From Actinokineospora auranticolor (GTDB lineage Bacteria; Actinomycetota; Actinomycetes; Mycobacteriales; Pseudonocardiaceae), in contig NZ_PTIX01000019.1 of the NCBI RefSeq assembly GCF_002934265.1, forward strand, positions 1 through 64,000: a stretch of 64,000 nt of DNA, read 5' to 3'. The translations under genes were made by a program, and so were the position numbers. The notes beneath the pieces are model-generated. The model was not told the DNA's origin. It did not search any database and saw only the letters and a list, made by a program, of their open reading frames with translations. Each line of letters begins with the position of its first letter. Position 1 is the first letter of the stretch. Shown piece after piece: positions 26,228-33,724 of the stretch.

Positions 26228-26647
26228 TCAGGCGGCAGACTTCTGTTCCCCAGCAGGTTTGCTCGCCCGCGCACCGGCGGGAGTCCTCATACCCGCAGCT
26301 CGGAAGCTGTGCGCGATCCGCCCCTTGCTGTTGGCGTACGGGGTGACCGTCAACCCCTCGAACTCCACAGCCGCGAACGGGAACCCACCCGCCTTCGGCG
26401 GCGGAACCGGCTGGTGATCAGCCACGATCTTCACCTTGAACTCGGCGCCGAACCTCGCCGCCTCCTCATTCGCGTCCAGCGCGCGAACAACCCACACCAG
26501 CCGCCCCGACTCCTTGTCCCGCTCCTGCTGCTTCGGCGCCCCGGCCGTCTCCGAGAACGCCATGGCGGGCTCCACGCCCAGCACGAACGCACCCAGCGGG
26601 AACACCTCCCCGAACTCCACCGCGAACCGCGTCGGAATCACCGGCAT
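26228..26647 (-). CDS. Pra-like activator of replication, integration and excision
   Basis: 139 residues from ATG 26647. The N-terminus VIPTRFAVEFGEVFPLGAFV, a central DKESGRLVWVVRALDAN and a later VEFEGLTVTPYANSKGRIAH followed by a short Lys/Ala tail match the family annotated as plasmid replication, integration and excision activator in AICEs (Pra of pSAM2). It is first in the leftward operon and divergent from a regulator across a gap that holds four GACGTC boxes, so its expression is probably repressed from there. Confidence 0.65.
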   Translation of the reverse strand: MPVIPTRFAVEFGEVFPLGAFVLGVEPAMAFSETAGAPKQQERDKESGRLVWVVRALDANEEAARFGAEFKVKIVADHQPVPPPKAGGFPFAAVEFEGLTVTPYANSKGRIAHSFRAAGMRTPAGARASKPAGEQKSAA

Positions 26648-26735
26648 GTGTCACTCCTCTGGTCGAACCGCCCGGGAATCTCCCCGGCATGTCCAACTTT
26701 CGTCCAATTTGGAGGACGCGAGCACCACACAGTGG

Positions 26736-26781
26736 GACGTCTGAGGACGTCTCGTGCTAGGTTAAGACGTCCCTAGACGTC
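26736..26781. promoter_or_regulatory. four phased GACGTC operator boxes
   Basis: Exact GACGTC palindromes start at 26736, 26746, 26766 and 26776 in the gap between the Pra-like gene and the XRE regulator. Spacings are 10, 20 and 10 bp, so all lie on one face of the helix. The two pairs are near-inverted copies of each other around 26758. This is a strong candidate for cooperative binding by a regulator dimer or tetramer, most simply the product of 26797-27540. Confidence 0.75.
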
Positions 26782-26796
26782 ACAGTGGAGGGCAGC

Positions 26797-27540
26797 ATGG
26801 CCAACGAACGCCTTCGAGACGCCCTGCTCCGCAACGGCTTGGACCTCGAACACGTAGCCAAGGCGACCAACGTCGACCCCAAGACCGTCGAGCGTTGGAT
26901 CACGCAGGGGCGGACGCCGTATCCGCGTCATCGACACACGATCGCTTCCATGGTTCGGGAGAGCGAGAACTACCTGTGGCCGGACGCGGTGGCGCCCGAG
27001 CGCAAGGCCGAGATCGCCGGGTCCGAGGTCGTGAAGGTCTACCCGCACCGGAACTCGATCCCGGTGGAGCTGTGGGACCGACTCATCGGGGACGCGTCCG
27101 AGCACGTCGAACTGCTCATGCACGCCGCCCTTTTCCTGGTCGAGCGGCCGCGCTTCATCAAGCAGCTGGCCGCCAAGGCCGCCGCTGGTGCTCGCATCCG
27201 GTTGCTGTTCGGCGAGCCGGACAGCCCCGAGGTCGCGACCCGCAGCGACGAGGAGCAGCTGGGGGATGGCACGCTCGCGGCCCGCATCCGCAACGCCCTG
27301 GCGTTCTACCGGCCGCTGATCGGGGTACCCGGTGTGGAGATGCGGTTTCACCGCACGACGCTTTACAACAGCATCTTCCGGTTCGACGACGAGATGATCG
27401 TCAACACCCACGTGTACGGGTTCCAGGGCGCGCACGCCCCCAGCCTCCACCTTCGCCGACTGGCGACCGGGGACCTCTTCGAGACCTACTCCGAAAGCTT
27501 CGACACCGTGTGGAACCTGTCCAAGCCCGCCGACTTCTAG
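26797..27540 (+). CDS. XRE-like regulator with DUF5919-type C-terminal domain
   Basis: 247 residues from ATG 26797, behind GGAGGGC. Residues 1-50 form a helix-turn-helix (GLDLEHVAKATNVDPKTVER, WITQGRTPYPRHRHT). The rest has a phospholipase-D-like alpha/beta appearance (LLMHAALFLVERPRFIKQLA, FHRTTLYNSIFRFDDEMIVN), as in DUF5919 proteins, without a clear HKD catalytic motif. The GACGTC boxes stand directly in front of it. It probably autoregulates and controls the Pra-like operon, acting as the lysogeny-type switch of the element. Confidence 0.8.
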   Translation: MANERLRDALLRNGLDLEHVAKATNVDPKTVERWITQGRTPYPRHRHTIASMVRESENYLWPDAVAPERKAEIAGSEVVKVYPHRNSIPVELWDRLIGDASEHVELLMHAALFLVERPRFIKQLAAKAAAGARIRLLFGEPDSPEVATRSDEEQLGDGTLAARIRNALAFYRPLIGVPGVEMRFHRTTLYNSIFRFDDEMIVNTHVYGFQGAHAPSLHLRRLATGDLFETYSESFDTVWNLSKPADF

Positions 27541-27548
27541 GAGGACTC

Positions 27549-28013
27549 TTGGCCCGCAAGGACTACCTCAACGACCCCGACGCGCCCACGCCTACCAACA
27601 TCGTCATCGCATGCAGCGCCTACATCGAGCGCGACGGCCAGATCCTGATGATCCGACGGACCGACAACGACCTGTACGCGATCCCCGGCGGCACTCACGA
27701 ACTTGGGGAGACGATGACGCAAACGGTTGTGCGGGAGGTCAAGGAAGAAACCGGCGTCGACATCGAGGTCACCGGCTTGATCGGGATCTACAGCGACCCG
27801 GCACACGTTATCGCCTACACCGACGGCGAGGTCAGGCAAGAGTTCTCCATCTGCTTCCGCGCCCGAGCGACCGGTGGGGAACTCAGGGAAAGCGACGAGA
27901 GCAAAGAAGTCCTGTGGGTCGCCCCGGACAAACTCGACGACCTGCGCATGCACCCGTCAATTCGTATGCGCGTCGAACATGCGCAAGCAAACGGAGAACC
28001 GTTCTTTACGTGA
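27549..28013 (+). CDS. Nudix hydrolase, Pif-like
   Basis: 154 residues from TTG 27549; AGGAGG overlaps the stop of the preceding regulator gene and fixes this rare start. A full Nudix box is visible: GGTHELGETMTQTVVREVKE followed by ETGVDI. pSAM2 encodes a Nudix protein, Pif, that blocks redundant transfer between donor cells; the matching place directly after a regulator gene makes the same role likely here. Its substrate could be any nucleoside-diphosphate derivative. Confidence 0.82.
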   Translation: MARKDYLNDPDAPTPTNIVIACSAYIERDGQILMIRRTDNDLYAIPGGTHELGETMTQTVVREVKEETGVDIEVTGLIGIYSDPAHVIAYTDGEVRQEFSICFRARATGGELRESDESKEVLWVAPDKLDDLRMHPSIRMRVEHAQANGEPFFT

Positions 28014-28023
28014 CCCCGCCGGG

Positions 28024-28296
28024 CTACCTGTGGATCTGGAGCCAGCGGCACGACTCTATGACGCGGTAGGACACGGAATCGAGGCTGTCGACTGCCGAGT
28101 CGTCAAGATCTTCGTCGATGATGCTGCTGAGCACGTCGTTAGCGCACTTGATCACAAGTTTGAGGTCATCGACCAGGGAAGGCACGCCGTGGGGCCAACT
28201 CTCGGTCCGGTCGGCACAGTGGAGCACGTCCCGTGTCGTCTGCGGGCGGTTGTACAAGGTGTCCCGGTACTTCGTGGCCGACTCGTCTGCGGTCAT
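28024..28296 (-). CDS. hypothetical small protein
   Basis: 90 residues, ATG 28296. Acidic and helical: SLVDDLKLVIKCANDVLSSI and DLDDSAVDSLDSV. It is 4 bases after the stop of 28301-28597 on the same strand, so the two form a small operon convergent to the Nudix gene. Family not recognised. Confidence 0.55.
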   Translation of the reverse strand: MTADESATKYRDTLYNRPQTTRDVLHCADRTESWPHGVPSLVDDLKLVIKCANDVLSSIIDEDLDDSAVDSLDSVSYRVIESCRWLQIHR

Positions 28297-28300
28297 GGCG

Positions 28301-28597
28301 TCAGCCCGCGGTGGTGCCGAAGCCGTAGAGCGGCGGGTTCTCCAGGCCGACCGCAGACCGCGCCATGCGTCGACACAGGTTCGCCATCTCGGCTCCCCAC
28401 TCGTGGAAGGGCCGGGCGAGTGGGGGGAGCGCGTCGAATTCGGAGGCGAACCCTTGCAGGGTCCTGGCCTGCTCGGTGGGTTTTTGCCGACTGCGGACGT
28501 AGTGGTCCCAGTGCAGATACCGAGAGCTGATATCAGCTGCCCTGCCCGCGTCGACAGTGGAGTTCGTGGCGGAGTTGGCAGCGAGAGACGTCGTCAT
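28301..28597 (-). CDS. hypothetical small protein
   Basis: 98 residues from ATG 28597; the longer upstream reading is not supported. It carries SSRYLHWDHYVRSRQKPTEQ and WGAEMANLCRRMARSAVGLE, suggesting a soluble helical protein. No strong ribosome site is seen. It is divergent from the XRE gene at 28818. Family not recognised. Confidence 0.5.
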   Translation of the reverse strand: MTTSLAANSATNSTVDAGRAADISSRYLHWDHYVRSRQKPTEQARTLQGFASEFDALPPLARPFHEWGAEMANLCRRMARSAVGLENPPLYGFGTTAG

Positions 28598-28715
28598 GTG
28601 TTGTGAGCGTGCCCCTGTCGTTTGGCAGAGGCGAGGCCATTGACCACTTGAAGCACTATCTGCCTTTACGCTGATCGGGTAGTGCCGCAGTCGCGATAAG
28701 TGCAGCCTATATAAC

Positions 28716-28732
28716 GCGCTACTTGGCGCTAC
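28716..28732. promoter_or_regulatory. candidate operator: GCGCTAC direct repeat
   Basis: GCGCTAC at 28716-28722 and 28726-28732, 10 bp apart, just after the promoter-like TATATAAC (28709-28716). It lies in the 220-bp gap upstream of the XRE gene at 28818. The right half includes TTGGCGCTAC, resembling the repeats in front of the transfer gene. Confidence 0.4.
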
Positions 28733-28817
28733 CCCGCTCGGCATTCCATTGTTACCGTGGGTGCCTGACCTGCTACCTGGGCAGGTCCCGGCGGTATGGG
28801 CTGGTGGAAGTGTGGGG

Positions 28818-30161
28818 ATGAGCATCTGGGGCGACCCCCATGAGCGGCCCGCCCCTGTGGTGTGGGAGCGACCAGCCATGCGCGCGGCGTTGGCCGATCG
28901 GGACATCGTGGAGGTGTACCGGCTGCTGGGTCGCCTGGGGATGTCGCAACGCCACATCGGCGTGTTGACCGGCCAGGCCCAGCCGGAAATCTCCGCCATT
29001 GCCCGTGGTCGGCAGGTGGTGACCTACGACGTGTTGTCACGGATCGCCGACGGGTTGGGCATCCCGCGCGGATACATGGGGTTGGCCTACAACGAGCCCG
29101 GAAGCGAGAACGGATCCCCAACCGGTGAGGTGGTGGCTGTGCCTGATCGACGCGAGTTCATGGGCTTGTTGGCCAAGATCGCCATGGGGGCAGCGCTGAC
29201 AAGCGCTGATTTCGCACTGCTGAGCAACCCGGCGATGGCCACTCCGACGCCCGCCACGGTGGGGGCCACCGAGGTGGGGCAACTACGGGAACTGACCCGG
29301 GTGCTGTGGACCCAGGAGAAGCGCCTCGGTGGCGGAGCGGTCCGGGACGCGGTCGTGGCGCAGCTCAAGTGGGCACAGGGGATGTTGGACGCCAACCACA
29401 CCGACGAGGTCGGGCGGGAACTGCGGGTCGTCCTCTCGGACCTGCTTGCATTGGCCGGGTGGGCCTCCTACGACGTCGGCATGACCGGCTTGGCTCTCCG
29501 CTACACCGGTCAGGCGCTGGCCATGGCCCAAGAAGCCGAGGACCCCGTGCGCTCCGCACTCGCGTTGGAGCAGATCGGCCGCACCTACCTACACGAAGGC
29601 GACACCAGCGAGGCCCGCGAGGTGTTCGCGTTCGGCACCCTCACCGCAGAACGCACTCGCTCCGCCGACACGACCGCGCTCTTGCTATCCGGCCAAGCCC
29701 GCGCCTACGCCGAGTCCGGAGACCCCACCCGCGCACTCGACTGCATCCACCGCGCACAGGACACCCTGTCGAACGTCAGCGAGCCAACGCTCCCCGATCC
29801 CCGCGGCTTCAGTCAGGCCCGTCTCGCCAGCGACCACGCCCGCGTCTACGCCGACCTGGCCGTGCATGACCACGCATACGCCGACCAAGCCATCACCGCC
29901 CTCACGGCATCCACCGCCCCCACCGCAACGGTCCACGTCAAGCGCCAGGCATTCCGCCTCGCCGACCTAGCCGCCTGCCACCTCCACGGCGGAGACCCGG
30001 ACACCGGCATCCGCATCGGCCACCAGGTCATCGACATGGCAGGCGGGATCCGCTCCCATGGCTTGACCGAACACCTCAACACCGTGCGCGTAGCCGCCCG
30101 CAGCCACTCAACCCTGTCCGACGCGCGCGACCTCGACCAGCGGATCGCCGCCCTTACCTGA
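28818..30161 (+). CDS. XRE family regulator with TPR-like C-terminus
   Basis: 447 residues from ATG 28818, with GGAAGTGTGGGG ahead. The helix-turn-helix covers about residues 30-75 (LGRLGMSQRHIGVLTGQAQP, EISAIARGRQVVTYD). A DRREFMGLLAKIAMGAAL segment follows, then about 300 residues of TPR-like helices (SALALEQIGRTYLHEGDTSE, ALLLSGQARAYAESGDPTRA). This architecture is common in Pseudonocardiales regulators that sense a peptide or partner. It stops 2 bp before the next small HTH gene. It is either an element regulator (Kor-like) or part of the cargo. Confidence 0.78.
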   Translation: MSIWGDPHERPAPVVWERPAMRAALADRDIVEVYRLLGRLGMSQRHIGVLTGQAQPEISAIARGRQVVTYDVLSRIADGLGIPRGYMGLAYNEPGSENGSPTGEVVAVPDRREFMGLLAKIAMGAALTSADFALLSNPAMATPTPATVGATEVGQLRELTRVLWTQEKRLGGGAVRDAVVAQLKWAQGMLDANHTDEVGRELRVVLSDLLALAGWASYDVGMTGLALRYTGQALAMAQEAEDPVRSALALEQIGRTYLHEGDTSEAREVFAFGTLTAERTRSADTTALLLSGQARAYAESGDPTRALDCIHRAQDTLSNVSEPTLPDPRGFSQARLASDHARVYADLAVHDHAYADQAITALTASTAPTATVHVKRQAFRLADLAACHLHGGDPDTGIRIGHQVIDMAGGIRSHGLTEHLNTVRVAARSHSTLSDARDLDQRIAALT

Positions 30162-30163
30162 TC

Positions 30164-30640
30164 ATGACCAGCACCGAACCGACAGACATCGAGACGGGCC
30201 GCTGGGACCTGGTGGCGCAAACCATCACCACGCGGGCCAGCGAACTGCGCCTCTTGCAGGTGCAACTCGCCAAGCGCGCGAGAGTGTCCCTCGCGATCGT
30301 CCGCGAACTGCAACTCAACACCCACGAACGCCGCCGCAGCGTCCGCACCCTCGAAGCCCTGTCGGCAGCTCTGGAACTACACCCTCAACACCTCTGCGCA
30401 GTAGCCCGTGGAGAGATCCCACCACCCCTGCGAGTGGACGAGGCCCAAGAAGAACGCGAAGACACCATCTTGACGCGCCTCGCGGACTTGGAACAGCGCT
30501 TGGCCAACATCTCGACGATGCTGACGAGCGCCTTCGCTGACCCTAGGTCGACCTTCGTGGCGGAGGTGCATAGGCACTTGTCGCCGGACTGCGAGTGCGA
30601 AGGTGTGCTGCCCGCCCTTATCGTGGTACGACCGCAATGA
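30164..30640 (+). CDS. small XRE/Cro-like DNA-binding protein
   Basis: 158 residues, ATG 30164, two bases after the stop of the larger XRE gene. An HTH is seen as LLQVQLAKRARVSLAIVREL with the following LEALSAALELHPQHLCAVAR. A coiled-coil stretch (LTRLADLEQRLANISTML) suggests oligomerisation, and a short tail contains SPDCECEG. Probably a co-regulator of its upstream neighbour. Confidence 0.72.
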   Translation: MTSTEPTDIETGRWDLVAQTITTRASELRLLQVQLAKRARVSLAIVRELQLNTHERRRSVRTLEALSAALELHPQHLCAVARGEIPPPLRVDEAQEEREDTILTRLADLEQRLANISTMLTSAFADPRSTFVAEVHRHLSPDCECEGVLPALIVVRPQ

Positions 30641-30688
30641 GCTTCCGCCACTAACGGACTCGCCCGGAGGTCTGTTACTCATCGCAAA

Positions 30689-32503
30689 CTACTCCAACAC
30701 AAGGGATGTATAGGAAGCAACTAGATTGCGCGCGTGCCGAATTGCGTTCTCGCTGGCGTGAACCCTGTTGGCTAGAGCCCAACGTATCCAAGCGGGGCCC
30801 TTTCTGGGCATGCCAGGATAACTACGCCCGAATGACTCTAGTTCGCCTTGTTCGACGATGACCAGACCAATAGATCGCAAGTTTTCGATAAACTCTTTGG
30901 GGCGGCCTCCCAAATTTTGAGGGAACGCTACAACTCCTAGATCTTTGATTGCATCCCACTTAGAAGCCTCCGTTCGCGTAAGAGTGAGCAACTGCTCCTT
31001 CATCTCAGGTGACCACTTTTCCGTACTTTGATCACGTACCAGTTCTTCTAGGTAGCTTCGAATACTCGCTACAACATTGGCGACGAGCGCAGACCCTTTA
31101 GGCTGGTTCAATTCATTTGTACACACGCCATATTCTTTCTCGTAGTCTCCCCAGTCGCCTCCAAGTGCCTCGATGAGATTCTTTAGCTTTGCCCTCTCTC
31201 GCAGGATGTCAATATCGACACAGCACACTATCGGAACTCTAAGGCTAGCCAATGTGCGCACTACTGGCGCCTGGCCGTCCACACCACCGGTTGGAATGAA
31301 TAGGACGTCACTGGGAGAAAGCGCCAAATCGGCCTCTTGATGAGCCGCATCAAGAGCTGCGGCGTAGAACGTGCAGTCGCGTTCATTCTCGGCCAAGACG
31401 ACGAGGCCGTGAAACAGGCCATCCAGGACATTAGAGTACCTGAGAACTGGGTCAGACCAGACTTCTTTGATTCGATAGGGCTCTAGAGTGTGGGCTCGTG
31501 TTTCATTCCGCCTTCGCACAAGTCGTACCACCGCAAGTTCTACATCGCTTTGCAGCAATCCGAGAAGGATATTTTTGTCGTGCGTAGCCAAGATAACTTG
31601 CACGCCAGCAGAGCTGGCCAATTCGCCCAACATCCTGCCAAGTTTCACCGCTTGAGGCGGGTGCAGAAACGCTTCTGGCTCATCCAGAAGAACGATCGGG
31701 TATGCCGCCGATGAGACAGTCAGAAGTGTATTCAAAAACGAAAGAATGCCGCTTCCTTGCTCGTCAACCTTAAAGAGTTTATCAAGGTCTTGCATAGCCT
31801 GTATTCGAACCTGAACAGTGCTATCGTATCGCAATTCCTGCAACGACAATGGCGGGTCTCCGATCCTGAGGATTACATTCTCCCGAATGGTGTCTAGTGT
31901 CAGATTTTCGCCGAATACCTCGCGATAGAGGGAACTAATCTTCACGAAGACATCTGGGTTGTCTTCGAGGTAATGAACTGGATGCGCTGGGGCCGCGCCC
32001 GGGTAGGAACGCTTGTTGGCTCCGAAGCCTGGGCCGTTACCCGCCGACGACTTGTACACGAAAAGGGAAGCATATGGCATCGTCAATGTGCCAGAATTGC
32101 GCGCGTTAGACCAAGCATTTTCCATCGTATTTTTGTCAAAAGGGCCAATCCCGGCTCGCGAGTAGCCGGAATTGGGGTTCTCGGGCGTAGCGGCAACCCA
32201 GGTTGCATTCAGGTCGAGCCATCTTAGAAATTCGTTGCGATCCTGGACCACCTCCAATTCAAGGCTGGCCAACAGTCGATGCTCTCGCGGATGCACAATG
32301 TGCCCCGGCTGGCCATTTATGTGACGAAAAATCTGCTCGATTAGAGTTGTTTTTCCAGTATTGTTTCCGCCAACTATCGCTGTGACTCCACGTGGTGCTA
32401 TAGGGATAGGGTGCCCACCCGCTACAGTGATGCTCTTAATTCGGATCGGCACCTGGGGGAGATCAGCCGAGGACCGATCAGTCAAGGGGATACGTTCGGA
32501 CAT
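30689..32503 (-). CDS. OLD-like AAA ATPase with C-terminal TOPRIM-like domain
   Basis: 604 residues from ATG 32503. ABC/SMC-type ATPase: Walker A VGGNNTGKTT (44-53), signature-like EQGSGILSFLNTLL (248-261), Walker B PIVLLDEPEAFLHP (269-282) and H-loop ATHDK. From about residue 365 a TOPRIM-like domain: LVVLAENERDCTFY with Glu372 and VPIVCCVDIDIL with Asp430/Asp432, the acidic set of OLD nucleases. Base composition is near 50% GC, against about 70% in the neighbours, with codons ending in A/T, so it was acquired separately. Placed at the cargo end of the element, it is best read as an anti-phage or anti-plasmid nuclease. Single-gene OLD or a fused AAA-TOPRIM (PARIS-like) system are the alternatives. 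Confidence 0.8.
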   Translation of the reverse strand: MSERIPLTDRSSADLPQVPIRIKSITVAGGHPIPIAPRGVTAIVGGNNTGKTTLIEQIFRHINGQPGHIVHPREHRLLASLELEVVQDRNEFLRWLDLNATWVAATPENPNSGYSRAGIGPFDKNTMENAWSNARNSGTLTMPYASLFVYKSSAGNGPGFGANKRSYPGAAPAHPVHYLEDNPDVFVKISSLYREVFGENLTLDTIRENVILRIGDPPLSLQELRYDSTVQVRIQAMQDLDKLFKVDEQGSGILSFLNTLLTVSSAAYPIVLLDEPEAFLHPPQAVKLGRMLGELASSAGVQVILATHDKNILLGLLQSDVELAVVRLVRRRNETRAHTLEPYRIKEVWSDPVLRYSNVLDGLFHGLVVLAENERDCTFYAAALDAAHQEADLALSPSDVLFIPTGGVDGQAPVVRTLASLRVPIVCCVDIDILRERAKLKNLIEALGGDWGDYEKEYGVCTNELNQPKGSALVANVVASIRSYLEELVRDQSTEKWSPEMKEQLLTLTRTEASKWDAIKDLGVVAFPQNLGGRPKEFIENLRSIGLVIVEQGELESFGRSYPGMPRKGPAWIRWALANRVHASENAIRHARNLVASYTSLVLE

Positions 32504-33088
32504 TCCCGCACGATAGACCGTGCGCAGTTCGTGTGCATCTTTGCTGAATCTAGCTCTATGGGATCAAGGCCGCGCCGCCTGCGCGGCGCGGCGCCCGGGC
32601 CAGTCGCCTGAGTAGGTGGTCCACATCCGTCGCGCCACAGCGCGGGCTCCCGCTTCGCTCCGCCCGCGCGGGCGCGCGGCGCGGCTCCCCGGGGCAACGG
32701 GATGCGCCGCGCCGCACAGGCGACGCGGAGGAGGTCGAGAGCCGTAGCGAGTCGGCAGGCCGACGAGGAAGCCTGGGTGCATGGCTATGCGTAGCTGAGC
32801 CAGGTGGTACCAGGGGCGCCGCGCCCCTGGACCCCTGGTGCCCGTGGCACGATCCGCGGAGGCGTTTGGTGGGGGTACTGGGCGTACCGCGGATCGCACC
32901 CCGGGGGCGTCAGCGGGTGGGTTTCGGGAGGCGGGAGGGCATGATCGACACCACCGCTTATCCACCGGAAACGACAGCAAACGACCACCGGAGGCGAGGG
33001 GCAATGCCTCAGATCGGGTGGTCGTTTATGCAGGTGAAGACAGGTATGGATAGTCCACAAAAGACGTTCGTAGAGGTGGAGGCTGGAA
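32504..33088. other. structured non-coding region at the right end of the element
   Basis: 585 bases with no convincing gene but several perfect inverted repeats: CCAGGGGCG/CGCCCCTGG (32810-32830), CGATCCGCGG/CCGCGGATCG (32850-32859 and 32887-32896) and AAACGACCACC/GGTGGTCGTTT (32979-32989 and 33017-33027). A very GC-rich block at 32565-32720 is full of GCGCGC-type words. Such structure fits a single-strand origin, a transfer locus (clt) or a structured RNA. No assignment is possible from sequence alone. Confidence 0.6.
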
Positions 33089-33166
33089 CCGTAGGTTCTG
33101 GGTTCGAGCCCCAGGCGGCCCACCGTGTGGCCTGGTCACGGCTGTGACCAGGCCACAAGGCTCCCC
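33089..33166 (+). repeat. right attachment repeat (attR)
   Basis: 78 bases identical to 20573-20650. It contains only the 3' part of tRNA-Lys and the terminator hairpin (33127-33156), with no 5' tRNA half, so this copy is the displaced end. Confidence 0.92.
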
Positions 33167-33177
33167 AACTCCCCGCA

Positions 33178-33240
33178 CCGCGGCCCACGGCGACGTCTTG
33201 GGCGTGGGGGACGGGCGTGGCCGAGGTCAGCACGCCGGGC
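33178..33240 (-). pseudogene. remnant of a tyrosine integrase C-terminus
   Basis: Bases such as GGGCGTGGCCGAGG and GACGTCTTGGGCGTGG match the coding end of the element integrase (compare 20715-20765), with several changes and a frame slip. It begins 12 bases after attR. This suggests an earlier element in the same tRNA site whose integrase end was left behind. Confidence 0.55.
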
Positions 33241-33644
33241 TGACAACAGCGCACACGAGCCGATATCGGCTTGATCTGATCCCGGGCGACCGGTGTTGAT
33301 CGTCAGCAACAACAGCCGCAGCTGCTTCGAGTCCGCCACCGCACCGCGCCACCTGGTTTGGCACCTCACGGTCAGCTCGGTCCGGGCTGGCGTGGGCACC
33401 GCCGTCAGACCGGCCCCGCGCCTCGTCTGCTGAGCGCTGAAATCAGCTGTCCTCGATCCCGGCGCCGCAGGTGTGCGAGCTGGTCGCCGGTCTGGTTCAT
33501 GCCGTCGTGTCTTCCCCGCCCAGGTACGTCGGAGCCGAAATCCGGCGTTGCCGTGGGTGCCTGGTCTGTCACCGGATCGCGGTGCGGTCGGGGAGTCGGC
33601 GGGTTGCTCCCTGGCGCCGGGGCCCAACGGCACCTACACCTTCG

Positions 33645-33716
33645 GAGTGCGGGAGTGCGGGAGTGCGGGAGTGCGGGAGTGCGGGAGAGGGGGAGAGGGG
33701 GAGTGCGGGAGAGGGG
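33645..33716. repeat. 8-bp tandem repeat array
   Basis: Nine head-to-tail units of 8 bp: five GGAGTGCG, two GGAGAGGG, one GGAGTGCG, one GGAGAGGG. It lies 9 bases beyond the stop of the histidine kinase gene. It may change length by slippage. No spacer structure, so it is not CRISPR. Confidence 0.9.
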
Positions 33717-33724
33717 CGGCGCGG

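Larger units (their letters stand above)
20573..33166. mobile_element. integrative and conjugative element (AICE, pSAM2-like) in tRNA-Lys
   Basis: About 12.5 kb between two identical 78-bp sequences (20573-20650 and 33089-33166) that begin in the tRNA-Lys anticodon arm. Inside are, in AICE order, int (frameshifted), xis, a RepSA-type replication initiator, a small protein, an FtsK-type DNA translocase, small genes, a Pra-like activator, XRE regulators and a Pif-like Nudix gene, then cargo. AICEs excise, replicate by rolling circle and transfer double-stranded DNA by a single TraB/FtsK-like pump. The frameshift in int suggests this copy may be unable to excise by itself unless the sequence is wrong there. 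Confidence 0.9.
33167..33724. other. intergenic region with integrase remnant and tandem repeat
   Basis: 558 bases without an intact gene. The first part (about 33178-33240) on the minus strand reads ADLGHARP and, after a frame slip, QDVAVGRGAG. It is a decayed copy of the integrase C-terminus (intact form ADVLGHARPSMTQDVYMGRG) at the same distance from the att repeat. The last part is an 8-bp tandem array (33645-33716). The middle shows nothing recognisable. Confidence 0.6.

Noticed and set aside
27815..28051. Minus-strand ORF across the Nudix 3' end
   Set aside because: Antisense shadow of the Nudix gene with no independent evidence.
32564..33004. ORFs in the end region of the element
   Set aside because: They are built on GC-rich inverted repeats and show no domain or codon pattern.
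33645..33716. Possible CRISPR-like array
   Set aside because: Units are 8 bp head to tail without spacers, so it is a simple tandem repeat; no cas genes in the window.
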